Shown here piece by piece: positions 51,023 through 62,595 of a stretch of 64,000 nucleotides of DNA; the first letter of the stretch is position 1, and each line of letters starts with the position of its first letter. Position numbers and translations under genes: made by a program. A model generated the notes under the pieces. It saw nothing but the letters and a program-made list of their open reading frames with translations. It was not told the origin of the DNA and did not search any database. The stretch is from the NCBI GenBank assembly GCA_040954595.2, contig CM082579.2, positions 3,224,001-3,288,000 on the forward strand, in the 5' to 3' direction. This DNA is from Balanoglossus misakiensis (Eukaryota; Hemichordata).

Positions 51023-52979
51023 ATATACACCAACTGCCCGCCCTCTCATCCACCATGGACATGTAACAATCATATACTGACACGATTCCCAGGGAAAAAG
51101 ACACTCTCAGAGTTTTACATTCATTGTCTGTCTTTTTGGGGTTATTACATGACAAGTTTACATAATGCGTGCTAATCTCTGCATGTTTTTAAAATGTCAA
51201 AACAGTCTGGAAATTTATGGTGGTATGCGGGGCAAGGAGAATGGAATTGTCCAATTTTATTGTCGTACTCCGACCTCTCGGAGCAGAGAAGGCAGTCCAA
51301 CATGTACGGGCCATCTTCTGCGACGTGTTTGTACGTAGTTCATCAATGTTTAGACTTGTCAGCGTTCATGTTCCCCATTTGTGAAAAAAATATTTCCATT
51401 CAGCCGTAATGAAGGTTTCTTTATAAAAAATGCATGTTTGGTAACTAACGGTCACTGGCTGACTTCTGTACCGCCAATCAGTCGAACCTTTTGCCCAGTA
51501 GCCTACTTTTGATGATGACCGGTTGCCACGGTGACAGACATCCATGCAGTTGTCACAGTTTGACTGTGAGCGGGGAGCAAAGTTATGATTTTCCGGACGA
51601 GCCTCTAAATTAAAAAACTCCTGCTGTTAAGGGTTTTGTCAGTTCAGTTTATGTAACTTTACTGATTGAAATTGGTCCCCTCTTCCTTCTTCAAGCTAAC
51701 TAAAACATATCCCATCAGCCAGAGAGAGAGGCCTTCATCCCAGCACCCAGATGGAATGTACATCATCAATCTTGGATGTGCATCGTTGATATTTTAAACA
51801 AAACGGGACCTTGCACCACTTCCTGTGTGCTTGCATGGATCACGGTTTCACTCGATAAAATCACGTCTAGCTGGCATAGCTCAGGGCAGTGTGGAGTCAA
51901 GCCCTGCATCAGACATACACACTCAGTGATCGGTTTGCAAACTAGAACACCAGGACATTCCTTCCATTTGAAGTGTGTCAGCATCTTGGAAACGTTACAT
52001 GATGCTGCTGCACATAGAAATTCTCGCACGATTGATTGAAATCACTCGGGGCTGTTATTCTTTTTGGACTGTATCAGTTTTGATACACTGCAAAAGTTAT
52101 CATTTGTATTTGCCAATTAGTATCAAGTTTTGCCACCCAAACACCCAGTATTGTTTATATGTTAGAAAATTCTGTCAAAGGCCAGAAGGTTTGGAAGACA
52201 GAGTTCTTGTTAATCCCCGCGAAACTGATGGAGAAGGGCTGTGTCATAGGTTACAGGGCAAAGGGTTGCATTCTGTAGTCTATAGGTCAGCTGGTGCCTG
52301 TCTATTCTGTTCCATGGAATATTTTGAGTCATTCGATTGAAATGTTCATGTTTCCTCTATGCTATCCCATGATATGCTACACACATAACTATTTGCAACA
52401 CTAGCAGAGAAACTTTTGTTGGATAAACCGATATATTCAGTACGCACAGCCGTATACGGAATGTAAACTTAAGAAAGCACACGTCGCAGTCTGTGTGTGT
52501 TGTTATAACATGTTCAAATAACACAGCACAGTTTTTGAAATAAAATATTGCAAACAGTCTTGGCGCTAAGCTCTTCCAGAATTCCTAGGGTATTGCTCCC
52601 TGTGTGGCAAAAAATATTTCTCTTAAATCGCCGAATTGTTGCACAATATTATGTAAGTTGCTCCAGCAATATCATAAAAGGCTTTCCCCCCTTGATGCCA
52701 AAACATGAAAAACATGATTCAGTTTCGAAGCAGGTCAGTGACGCTTAACTCAGGGATATTTTGTCAGGTGCACATGACGCATCAACCAAATATGAGAAGA
52801 ACCATTTCTGCAGTGTGCAACGTTTATGTGTTATTTCACCAAAATAGTTATAAATGAGCTCAGTATGTATGTTTACATAAATGATCTGCAGGACTGTCTT
52901 CTGTTCGCATTCTTGCGTTTATAATTGACCAAAAATGACAGATGTGTGACTTTTTTTTTTACTTCTTTTATCTCAACAG

Positions 52980-53126
52980 GCAACAATGTGCTAGCCAACC
53001 AGCCGTTCCGTCTCAACTGGGCCTGGATTTCATTAGAGAAAGAATATTTCGTCGTAAATGAAACTGATAGGAGTCTGCATGTGAAGCTGTATCGCCGTGG
53101 TTACTTAGGGGAAACATCGTTTGTTG
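52980..53126 (+). CDS. FREM2: FREM2 exon 3: linker and first half of Calx-beta 1
   Basis: Acceptor CTCAACAG|GCAAC after a strong T tract; donor GTTG|GTAAGT. The 147-nt phase 1-1 exon encodes a segment with [20 protein letters not shown], then [17 protein letters not shown]. It ends the link after CSPG 12 and starts the first Calx-beta domain, whose beta-sheet fold often binds calcium in matrix and exchanger proteins. Similarity to vertebrate FREM2 is very high here (the LNWAWIS and [10 protein letters not shown] segments). Confidence 0.95.
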
Positions 53127-54820
53127 GTAAGTATAGTTGCATGCGTTCAAATTCCAGACATTTGTGTGAGCAGGTCGTGCCCAGCTGGGCATGTAGCTGA
53201 ACTGCCAAACCCTGAAGTTGCCAGACTCTCACTCGACCAATCTGCCGAACTCTCTAGTTCGACAAAGCCATCTAACTCTACCAATAGGCATTCAGTTGTT
53301 GCCTTTGCTGTGGCTATTTGATTGTAAATAAACTGTGAAGACTTCTCGACCTTAGACTGTCGAGTGTTGTGGATTTAATTGTGGTTTCGAGACTGGAGTT
53401 ACTAGTAGATGGATTCTGCTGAAACCTTGACCACTTCACAACCTGAAGTGGGGGAATAAACTGCTGATCTCTGGTGTTTATAAGTGTAGATGTTTTGTCT
53501 CTGTGAAATACAAATAGTTATTTTGTTGAGTTGTTGAGAGACACATCCTTGATGTTGGCGTCTTTGTATACAGTCGATCAAAATTGGTACGAGTCGTTTC
53601 GGTGTGTTTTCAGTTTAAGGGTGGTCTTTGATCCTATAGGGGTCATGGATAATTAAAGCATGCTCTTGACATATACAACTGATTGCATTTGACCTCAAAT
53701 CCCCTCCCCTTAATAAGAGTTTGGAAGTGAGGAAATGTGATTAACTTACATACACCAAACCTCCACTAAGATAACCTCCAAAGTAAAGTAAATTGAATGT
53801 GTCCACAGTTAGTCCATTTCCCAATCAGGTGGCTCCATTTTGTGCCAACAATTTCAATTTGTAGGTAGAGTATCACTTTTGGTTTCCAAACAAACCGAGC
53901 TAATTTTAGGGTAAGGATACCCTCCCTTGAGGAAACAGGAAATCAGCACATCCGATTCTCCTGCTGGTCTTTAAAAAAAATAATAAACCTAATAATGGAG
54001 AGCTGTTTTAAGCCACAATGGTCTCAAGGAAACCAGTCAACTTGATACCTGTCTGAAGGTAATACGTCCTCGTATACCCCAGGAGAAATTCAAATCACGC
54101 TGTAATAGATAGAAGTCCCATTGAATTGGCTTTCCTGTTTTGATTACCGTGTGTGTTAGTTCAATTTAGAAGTTAAACTGTTAAGAGATCAAACGCAGAA
54201 AATAGGTCCGTGTTTGCACTGGGTGCGGAAAAGAATCCAATGGAACTCCAGTGGAAAAATAAACCTTGGATTTGTTGGAGTGAAATTGATATTCACCGTT
54301 GGCGTTGGAAGAGCCCGGTGGAGTGGAGTGGGACTGAAGGGAGAATGGCTGGGAACCCGACGGCTATTACAACAATGCAAAACAAACTGGAAGCCTCGTG
54401 TAATTTGAAAATCAATTATTGTCTGGGAATGTTGGACATGTACTGTTAAATTTTCCTGGGAGTTTTGGAGTAGGGGGATGTAGCCTTATTTCCCTGTCGC
54501 CAGGCCCACCTACCGTGCAATTGAGAATTAACGATTTTTAAATTCTGCACAGTCTCTGTGCAAACAAATAGACAATCAATCAAAATTTAATTAAACTATT
54601 TCTCCTTGTAAAACCTCCCAGTTCAAGTACTCACTGTCATTGGCCCCAACTTATCAGAAATTGCTGTAGAAATTAATCTTTTAAATTCATGATTATTTTT
54701 CCACTATCCATAGAGCTGAGCTTTTACATGTCAGAACATCTGTAGTGTTTCTGGCACTTTGCCTCTTCATCAATTCCTACCAATGCAGGATTAATATACC
54801 ACGTTCTCTGATTACTACAG
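53127..54820 (+). other. Intron 3 (1.7 kb)
   Basis: GTAAGT to ATTACTACAG. Apart from a degenerate octamer repeat at 53203-53290, nothing recognisable was seen. The frame continuing past exon 3 is simple read-through. Confidence 0.9.
53203..53290. repeat. Degenerate 8/16-bp-period minisatellite
   Basis: Units of 16 bp such as TGCCAAACCCTGAAGT, TGCCAGACTCTCACTC and TGCCGAACTCTCTAGT recur. The third begins 24 bp after the second, which suggests an underlying 8-bp period. Later octamers (TCGACAAA, GCCATCTA, ACTCTACC) are more diverged. Confidence 0.55.
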
Positions 54821-55051
54821 GTATCAGAACTGAAGATGGCACAGCAACCAAAGGTGAGGACTTCAACGGCAAATCTGCCAGACAGGTACAGTTCAACCCA
54901 GGACAGACTGAAGGTACATGGCGGGTCAAGATCCTCAACGATGATGCGTTCGAACAAACGGAGACATTCAACATTGTCCTTCATGATCCTGTGATGGGAG
55001 CCCTGGAACACCCAGACATAGCCATTGTTGAAATCCACGATTTGGAAGATG
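54821..55051 (+). CDS. FREM2: FREM2 exon 4: second half of Calx-beta 1
   Basis: Acceptor ATTACTACAG|GTATC; donor GATG|GTAAGT. The 231-nt phase 1-1 exon encodes GIRTEDGTATKGEDF, QVQFNPGQTEGTWRVKIL, then FNIVLHDPV and IAIVEIHDLED. The DGTAxxGxDF pattern and the closing acidic strand are characteristic of Calx-beta domains. The apparent methionine start of the frame upstream (54745) is in the intron and is not used. Confidence 0.95.
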
Positions 55052-55797
55052 GTAAGTCAGTGAAGTAGATCTTTAGGTATTTGACATGTGAGTTCCAGTG
55101 AATGTTTCAGGGAGGGGTAGTGCAATTTGATTGTGGCTGTGAGATATAAGACCTCATTGGCATAGTGAGTTCATCTTCTGATTATTCCAGCATGAGTTTG
55201 CCAGCTCAGTGCATCGGCCTTGACATTCAGATGATACTTCATTAAACTTGATTGGGTCAGAGAAAGAAAAGATGGGATTCGCAGGGGTTTGCCACGGCAC
55301 AGTGCACGGACCTTGACATTCAGACGATACTTTGTCAAACTTAATTAGGCAGACTCGGGTCAGAGTGAAAAAAGACGGGGGGACTCCCAACTTTGCCGCT
55401 TATCGGGATACCGATCTTTGAGGTGCAGATGTTGGTGTGTCTGCCAAGGATTATTTGGCGACACAGCCCACCATAGTTGAGATGTTGTCCCTTCTTATTA
55501 CACAGCCATAGCACCACAAGGACTTAAGGAAAATATGGATTTGGAATTGATCCAATATGAATGCCACCCAATAATATTTTTATGGGAGGTTTGTCAAAGT
55601 TGATGATAACCTCTATTGCCATGGCTCTGTGTTGACACTGCATGATTGAAGCATGGAAACATTTGGTATAAAGCTGATCACTGCAAGGTCAAAAAAGTTG
55701 GCAGAAACCTCTCAATAACCCAGATATGTCAGACATGAGTTTCTCTGGATGTAAATCAGCTTTCATTCACATCTCTTTATTATTTCTTTGCCAACAG
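55052..55797 (+). other. Intron 4 (746 bp)
   Basis: GTAAGT to CCAACAG. It holds a two-copy diverged tandem duplication (55194-55382) and nothing else recognised. Confidence 0.9.
55194..55382. repeat. Two-copy diverged tandem duplication, about 91-bp period
   Basis: GAGTTTGCCAGCTCAGTGCA (55194) recurs as GGGTTTGCCACGGCACAGTG plus CA (55285). CCTTGACATTCAGAYGATAC and the following TTCATTAAACTTGATT / TTGTCAAACTTAATTA segments match in order, as does GGGTCAGAG. Copies look roughly 80% alike by eye. Confidence 0.75.
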
Positions 55798-55926
55798 AGT
55801 CTGAGGTCTGCGTTGACTTGCCAGAGAGCTACGAGATCGAGGAGGACATCGGAGAGCTGCTTATACCAATCAAACGAACTGGTGATCTCTCCAAAGAATT
55901 GATGGTCGTGTGTTCGACTATGCCAG
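55798..55926 (+). CDS. FREM2: FREM2 exon 5: first half of Calx-beta 2
   Basis: Acceptor CCAACAG|AGTCT; donor CCAG|GTGCGT. The 129-nt phase 1-1 exon encodes a segment with SYEIEEDIGELLIPIKRTGD and LMVVCST. The ExxGxLxIPIxRxGD pattern marks the opening strands of a Calx-beta domain. The donor GTGCGT is weaker than the GTAAGT used by most neighbours. Confidence 0.94.
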
Positions 55927-56057
55927 GTGCGTCCCAGATAATATGCAAATCAGTGTAATATTTGAATTGATTCTCCGTTGTTGACAGTTTTGCACTGAAA
56001 TGCAGAGTAACATTTTAATTAAACGGCAAACTTGTGATTATTATTTTGAATTATTAG

Positions 56058-56306
56058 ACACGGCTACAGGCACTAGCCCATCCCCTGTGACGTCCTACTC
56101 CGATTACATCAGCCGAGCTGAAGACCAGAAGAACTTTGTGCGCTTTGGTCGTGATGAGGATTTGGCGTTCTGTCGCGTGGTCATCATTGACGATTCCCTC
56201 TACGAAGACGAGGAGAGATTTCAAGTTAAGCTGAGTATGCCCATGGGTGGACGCCTGTGCGCGTCGCCGACAGTGGACATTGTGATTTTGCCCGATGAAG
56301 ACGATG
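56058..56306 (+). CDS. FREM2: FREM2 exon 6: second half of Calx-beta 2
   Basis: Acceptor GAATTATTAG|ACACG after a 131-bp intron; donor GATG|GTAAGT. The 249-nt exon encodes DTATGTSPSPVTSYSDYISR, RVVIIDDSLYEDEERFQVKL, SMPMGG, and ends ILPDEDD. The IIDDSLYEDEE and closing DEDD clusters are the acidic positions expected near calcium in Calx-beta folds. The first codon is split G|AC (Asp). The stretch after MGGRL carries a Cys and is slightly shorter than I recall for vertebrates. Confidence 0.95.
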
Positions 56307-58101
56307 GTAAGTGAAGACATTGTCATCCAGTGAAGTTGTGTGTGTGGAATGTTGGCTGTGTGTCAGACGTTGAGATAGTTTTTCGGGAATTGTTTGACCC
56401 TGTATGAAGAGTGCAGAGATTTGGGATTTGGTGTTATTTCAAACAATAATAAATCCTTCTGATGCTTTCTCGTTTGATCTCCCGTAATGAGTACTTGAAC
56501 TTTAAGAATAGTGAACTATCGCCACATATTCAAATTTTTAAATAAACAGAGAAATTGGACTTGTTAGGTCGGGTCACTGTGCTGCAGTTTGAGAGTGTGC
56601 AGGAAGGAAACAGAGTGATTAAAATGCCAGAATTTCAAACCAAGGGAAGTTAATAATTCAATAAATGGTTTGCTCTGCTGGATTACCAGCAGGATGTATG
56701 TCCAAAGACTTGTTTAGCAGCCGATCTGAACTTTTGAAGTCATAGGTTACAATGACTGAAAAATTTGAAAAATCTATCCTGTTGTGATCACATAGAACAT
56801 TGAAAAATGAATTTACCATATTTGCTACCATATTCATAGACAGTTTGTGTTTGCACAGATCAGATAACCACTGAAATTGGGGGAATACTGGGACACAGTA
56901 AGTCCTCATAGGAACGTGATGTGTGATCAAATAATTTCCTTTATGTAGAGAGTTTGGTGTTTTTAAAGTGGCTGAGGAGATGGACTACGTAAGAGCATGA
57001 GTGAGATTGATGTGAAATTAAAAAATCCACTCATTTCTGACTCGGCTCAAGTCACTGATCCCAACACTGCCCCCTCTGTAAAGTTACTTGAAAGCACTTT
57101 GCTCGGACGGAAAGTGAAAACCTTCCTTTGTGAAGTCTGCGTGGTGGTTGGGGGGCACGACTGAAAGTGTGGTGTAATTTACCTGTTTGCTCGATAGAGT
57201 GGTTGAAGTGAGAGTCAGCAGAGTTGTAAGCACACACTGGTTGTGGGTCAGATGTCATGCCCCCGTGGGGTGGCTATGATGGTGTCTGACTGGTGCTATT
57301 AGACACCAGACTTCTACGGGAATGAAAGAGACGGAATGAAAGAGAACGGTAGAAGGCAGTTGCCACTGACAACAACGGCCCCCGGTCTTAAGTTGCAGCC
57401 CTCACATCCTGTGTTCCCTCCCCGCCCGTGAAATACAACATCGGGATTTTAATAGGCTTTCAAAGGAGTGGATTTCAGCTGAGCTGTACTGGACTCGTCA
57501 ATAGGATTTCTGAAACGGCCCCGGTGGTGTAATGTATCTGTGCACAGAGGTACTGTTGTTCCTTGGGGAACACAGGGCCGGCTATTAAAGTTCTAACTTC
57601 CGCGGAAGTTACAAGTACCACCAGTCCAGTAGCCTTCCCAACTGTTTTCCGACTGGAGTGGTTGTCGTGGCAGAGATTATGTCATGTTGCCCTGCGATAG
57701 TGCTAAGAAGAATCGCAAAATAATGAACCCCTAAGTAAACTTTCTGCTCTGATAATCCTGTGAGTGAACAGTATACAGCCACCTGCCTTTTCCAAAGATT
57801 TGTATCTCTGAAAAAAAGCATTATTATATAAATGCTGAGCTCTTGCCTGTGAGGGGTTTAGGAAAAAGACAGAGCATTAAAAAGACTCCTGTCTCCCGAT
57901 TGTAAAATTGGCCTTCATGGTGATTTCACCTGTGTGGATAATTGAATTAGCAGTGAATGAGTTGAAAATGAACGTTACGCTGTGTTTAGTGGTCTGTCTG
58001 CACATTGACTTTCAACTGTTGATAGGTAGTCTTAGCAAATTGGCTTACACTTAGCCCCCACTATGTGTGTATCTGCCTCACCTGCTCCCATAACTCCCCC
58101 T

Positions 58102-58115
58102 CCCCCCCCCCCCCC
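58102..58115. repeat. Poly(C) run, 14 nt
   Basis: Fourteen consecutive C follow TCCCCC-type sequence. One of the series of G/C homopolymers. Confidence 0.9.
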
Positions 58116-60651
58116 AGTGGCACAGAAAAAGCTGCAAGCATTGAGCACGTGGGTACCATTTTCATTCCCGGCTCCAGAGACATTGTTAAATTAAGAAGAG
58201 AAGCGATAAAATCTTCAGGGTTTGGGGGGGGAGGCAAGCTGTAAAAGAGCAAGGTGTATCCCTCCAGATTGCATTATGCACAGTGAATTTCACCCTTTGT
58301 TCGAGGTGTAAACTCAAGTTTTCTTTTTTGTAATGAATACCTTCCCCCTCCTGCCCCACAGGTACAGCAGTGAAAGGAGAGTTTCCTGAAGCTCTAATTA
58401 CAGTGCCACTTGCACATAACAGTTTGTAATTGCAGAAAATCAAAAAGCTTGTTTTTCGGCATAGCTGTGTAAATTTGCTCCATTGTTTCAGCTTTTTGAG
58501 ACAGGGTAATGGAGATGTCAGCGCGGTGTTTTGCTGTGGCTGGACAGAAAAACATTGATTACTGTAATCAAAATAACTTGGAGGTGGACAAAAAAAATCT
58601 ACTCAGACTGAGTTGGCACAACAAAAGAACAAAAATAATAGGAATCGCTTTCATGTTAAGAATGCTCAACCGACCGTTTTCTAGTGCAAAATATTTTGCC
58701 ATACAGCCAGATTCGCCTGTCTGGGCAAAAAACCTGCATGAACTTTCCCTCCCCAAAACTGTTTTCATTAGACAGCCTTTCTCCAAACAACATTTAATAC
58801 ACTGGAGAGGTGTAATAGAAATTTAGAACGTGAGGCATGCCTCAAAAGGCTGAAATACCAGGAATGTTTGTCTTTCTGTAAAGTTTGTCTCAAGATCTTT
58901 TCATTACTAATCGAGCAGACAGGCCATGCTTCCGTGATGGCAATAATAAAAGCCAGTCAGCCTTTTCCGCCGACACACAATTCAGGCGAAATATTTTTTG
59001 TTGTTGAATTTGCGAGAGAAAGAGTAATTTAGATGGTTCAGGCTGCACACCCAGTGTGATATATCAAAAGTCACTTGGGGTAGTACTTGAGAGGGCATAC
59101 CTCAATTCAAAGGACAGTTTTGTAAAACCTTTCTAATTTTCACATCTTGGAATCCGATAAAACCCCATAAAGCAGGGAGAATACAGAGAAGGGGGAGTAT
59201 AAAGACGGCATTGTGTGCAACGGGAACCCACAACGGAACCTCCTTGAACTCATGCAAGACTTCCAAGGAATTGTTCCCGGTGTTAATACCGTCATCATTC
59301 TTGACACATGCATCAGTATCGGGCTAAACCTAAACCTGTTTTGTTTTGCCTCCACCTCTTTGTTGCAATTTCACAGTTTACTGAGAAATGAAAAGCCATT
59401 GTTCTCCTCAAGTGGCGATCCAAACAGTTCCCTGTAGAGACTAATCGGTTCTCTGCCCTGGTCGTATTAGGCCTTCCCCATGAAGACCCCCAGAGCTGTG
59501 TGCGGCAGCTCCCTGGTGAAAGTAGTTCCAGGCACAGACCAAACATGATATTTTGACCCAACACATCCATCATTTGCTCCACTTGCTCTGATTGTTTCTT
59601 TTAGTGAAAACATTGAAAGTTTAGAAGGTTTCCTCTGGTGGCACGGGTTGGCAATTTGATCACGGGGCAAAAGTGGGAGTTGTGAGGGCGAGCCAGTCAT
59701 ATACAGTATGCTTTGTGGCGATGAAGAATACCAAATAGATTTGAGATGGAGAAGGAATGAAAAATAAATGAAAAAAACAGTGGCCCTGTTTCCACAGTTT
59801 CCATAAAGAGTTGTCAACTCATTAACCAGCTACCCATCATGTTCTCTTCTGTGTGTGTAACCCTCATCTGAATCAAAATCCACTGCTTTTCAAGTGTTTG
59901 TAAATATTTGATACTGAAACTGTCAAATATTTTCCTAGTTGACTCTCATGAATTTTCGTGCCCTGCAGTCTTTTCCGAGTAATTGCCTGCTCTTTGCAAG
60001 TTGCCCTTGTGTCTACATGCTGTAGAACTCTCCCATGACCGTAAATGCCTCAGAGAGCCTTCCTCTGCAAATTTCTCTCACAAGACAAGGGCTTCCTCAT
60101 GATCATATAACAGTGAATTTTTTTTCTGAAAACTATTCATCTTGACATTCTTGACACGGCTTTGCAACCAGCACTTGGCAAAGATACAACTTCAAGTTCA
60201 ATAAGGATTACATTAATCACCAGAAGATTAGACAATTGCTGTGATGTACTCCCTTTTCCTCTCGATGTTTACATTCTTCCCAAAATGTTTAGACTTCACA
60301 TTACGTGGTTGATTGTGAGGTTAAAACCAAAGACAATGTCCTGATGGGCCCACCTTGGAATGTTGTGAGAGGCAATCTTCAAAGAGCAAACCACCTTGAC
60401 AAACACGCTTCTTTTCTTTTCTGAAATTGCTGTCAAATTGGCTTTGTTCTCTGAAGTCTGGGAACAAAAAAACACTGTAACAGTTTCCCAGTGTTTGAGA
60501 ATAATGGAAGAATAAACCAAAGCTTTGTCAGGGAGATATCTGAATGTGTAGTTGTTGCTTTATGATGGTGTTCTGGAATGAGGGATGTAATCGGGTGTGT
60601 AATTGTCTTAGTGTTTGACCCAAGAGATGAGAACTGCTGGAAAAGAAATAT

Positions 60652-60692
60652 ACGTGTATAGGTGTGTGTGTGCGTGCGACTGCGTGTGTGTA
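60652..60692. repeat. TG-rich microsatellite
   Basis: ACGTGTATAGGTGTGTGTGT followed by GCGTGCGACTGCGTGTGTGT. A simple repeat about 300 bp before exon 7. Confidence 0.85.
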
Positions 60693-61005
60693 AGATATGA
60701 GTTTGGTTGGGATATTCCAATGTCATTCAGTATAGAATGGGTTTACTTCTGATCCCATGTGTAAAATGAATGAAACCCACGTGTATGTTGAGTCAGCAAG
60801 AATTTTATTAAATCCTTTATTGTTTTTGACAATAAATTCATAATTGAGAGTCTTTTCTTATTTTCTACAAGCACTTCTCAGTGGTTCTATATTCTGATGT
60901 TTTGGTCAACTGCCCAGCCCAGCACAAATTCTAAGCTGTAAAAGTCAACAGAGATACAAATCATAAGCAGTAGATTCAATAATTATGTCATTTTCATTTT
61001 TTCAG

Positions 61006-61155
61006 AACCAACTTTCTACTTTGGACAGAGTGAACTTGTTGTGGATGAAGGTGAAGGTTTTGTTGAAATTAGAGTGTGGCGTACAGGAACTGACTTGTCC
61101 AAGATGGCTAGTGTTACTGTCAGATCACGAAAGTCTGACCCAGAGTCAGCAATTG
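61006..61155 (+). CDS. FREM2: FREM2 exon 7: first half of Calx-beta 3
   Basis: Acceptor TTTTTTCAG|AACCA; donor ATTG|GTAAGG. The 150-nt phase 1-1 exon encodes [30 protein letters not shown] and [15 protein letters not shown]. The VWRTGTDLS and VTVRSRK stretches are near identical to vertebrate FREM2. Confidence 0.95.
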
Positions 61156-61905
61156 GTAAGGAAACCTCGTTGTGTGTCAATAATTTTATGTTCTAACTGT
61201 GTAACTTTGATTTCCATCATATTCCATCCTTGCAAAACCATTCTTCGCTCTGTAATCACGTCCACCAATTGGCCGAAGATGGTGGGCGCCCTCTAGAGGC
61301 TACCAGTACCTACACTTGATTTGAGTCGGAGTGGAACTCATATACTTCACTGAATTTTTGTATGAGTTAGCCCAAAATCAAGACGATTATTTCTCCAGTC
61401 ATTAAATCTACACCAGTCAAAATTATTTGTGTACTAAACTCTCATAATTATATATTAAGTGAGAAAGAGTCCACTCATTGACTAACCCACACTTTCATTG
61501 ACTAACCATTAACTCTCATTTTCCTGTTTACTATACCTCACGCTTTACAGACTTGGCAGTCTCAAGGTAGTTCACGTAACAATGTCTTCAGCGCTAATAT
61601 TACATTATTTTTACGAATACAGATTTCCTGATAATTGCTTATACAAATGTACTCTTTCTTGTGTAAGTCTGTTGTTGAAGACAGTTCAACTAGTTTAAAC
61701 AGTGCATGTTGCTGGTTGTGTTTTTTTTTATCTCATCCAGAGATGTTGATGTGATCAATGACTTTAGCATGTACCTGTATGTATGATAAAATGGTAAACC
61801 TCATGAGAATGGTAGTACCAGTAGTATGCATGCTTACTATAGGCTCATTGACTTCAAAGATTTTGCGCTAAAACTTACTTTGAAAGTTATTGTCAACCCT
61901 AACAG
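61156..61905 (+). other. Intron 7 (750 bp)
   Basis: GTAAGG to CCCTAACAG. It holds a CTCF-like core on the minus strand at 61284-61301 and a TCATTGACTAACC duplication near 61475-61507. Confidence 0.88.
61284..61301 (-). promoter_or_regulatory. CTCF-like core motif, minus strand
   Basis: On the minus strand it reads AGCCTCTAGAGGGCGCCC, sharing CTAGAGGGCGC with the site at 29717. The centre CCTCTAGAGG is itself palindromic. Confidence 0.35.
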
Positions 61906-62115
61906 CTGGAGAAGACTACCATGCCATCAGTAAAAATCTGGACTTTGCACCCGGAGTGACCATGCAGACCATCAAAATCACCATCCTGGATGACTTGGGC
62001 CAACCGAAACTGGAGGGACCAGAAACCTTTGAACTGGTTCTCAGAATGCCTGTTGGTGCCGAGATTGGCCGGCCAGACAAAGCAGTCGTCACCATCAATG
62101 ATTCTGTCTCTGATT
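61906..62115 (+). CDS. FREM2: FREM2 exon 8: second half of Calx-beta 3
   Basis: Acceptor CCCTAACAG|CTGGA; donor GATT|GTAAGT. The 210-nt phase 1-1 exon encodes [38 protein letters not shown] and [25 protein letters not shown] and INDSVSD are shared with vertebrate FREM2. The final split codon T|TG gives Leu. Confidence 0.96.
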
Positions 62116-62270
62116 GTAAGTTGTTCTTTGATTTGCCGTCAGCTTTGTGCCTTCAATATAATTGCTAACTTGACAATCTATATGTAATGGACCATTCCAA
62201 GGGGTTTGAATTGTCTGCTGGGTCATACCACAACATCTAAGTATTAAATGTACATGACTTTCATTTTCAG

Positions 62271-62468
62271 TGCCCAGGATGTCATTCCGTGACCCCACAT
62301 ACGAAGGCTTGGAAAACGACGGTAGCATCACAGCCTACATCGTCCGCACCGGTGATATCAGCCAGACATCCTCTGTGAGATGCTACACAAGACAAGGCAG
62401 CGCCCAAGTCATGATGGATTATGATGAGAGACCCAACACTGATGCATCCATTGTCACTTTCCTACCAG
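62271..62468 (+). CDS. FREM2: FREM2 exon 9: first half of Calx-beta 4
   Basis: Acceptor TCATTTTCAG|TGCCC after a 155-bp intron; donor CCAG|GTAAAG. The 198-nt phase 1-1 exon encodes [33 protein letters not shown] and [20 protein letters not shown]. The [17 protein letters not shown] block is almost unchanged from vertebrates. Confidence 0.96.
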
Positions 62469-62595
62469 GTAAAGTATTAAGATTATTATTATTTCATATG
62501 TAGAGGATTCTGATGTAATGCTAGGAGTCTTAAATCCCAATGCCGATAACTGTGTTTTACTCCTTGTTTGAATAAGATTTTTGTCTGTTTTCCAG

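Larger units (their letters stand above)
28197..52979 (+). other. Intron 2 (24.8 kb), no supported gene
   Basis: It runs from GTAAGT at 28197 to the acceptor CTCAACAG ending at 52979, which is preceded by a 10-T tract (52951-52960). Contents seen: a CA-rich repeat at 28231-28274, an inverted-repeat element at 28924-29917, (AC)n at 35427-35456 and purine-rich sequence at 36196-36250. Further on are a diverged tandem repeat at 40522-40995 and a CA-rich tract at 46402-46464. G or C homopolymers lie at 41750-41761, 49393-49404, 50493-50506 and 51009-51022. Reading frames are short and stop-rich, especially across 28600-30500. None resembles a known protein. Confidence 0.9.
56307..61005 (+). other. 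Intron 6 (4.7 kb)
   Basis: GTAAGT to TTTTTTCAG. It contains a 14-nt poly(C) run at 58102-58115, a poly(G) stretch near 58224 and a TG-rich repeat at 60652-60692. No gene, RNA gene or transposon protein was recognised. Confidence 0.9.
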
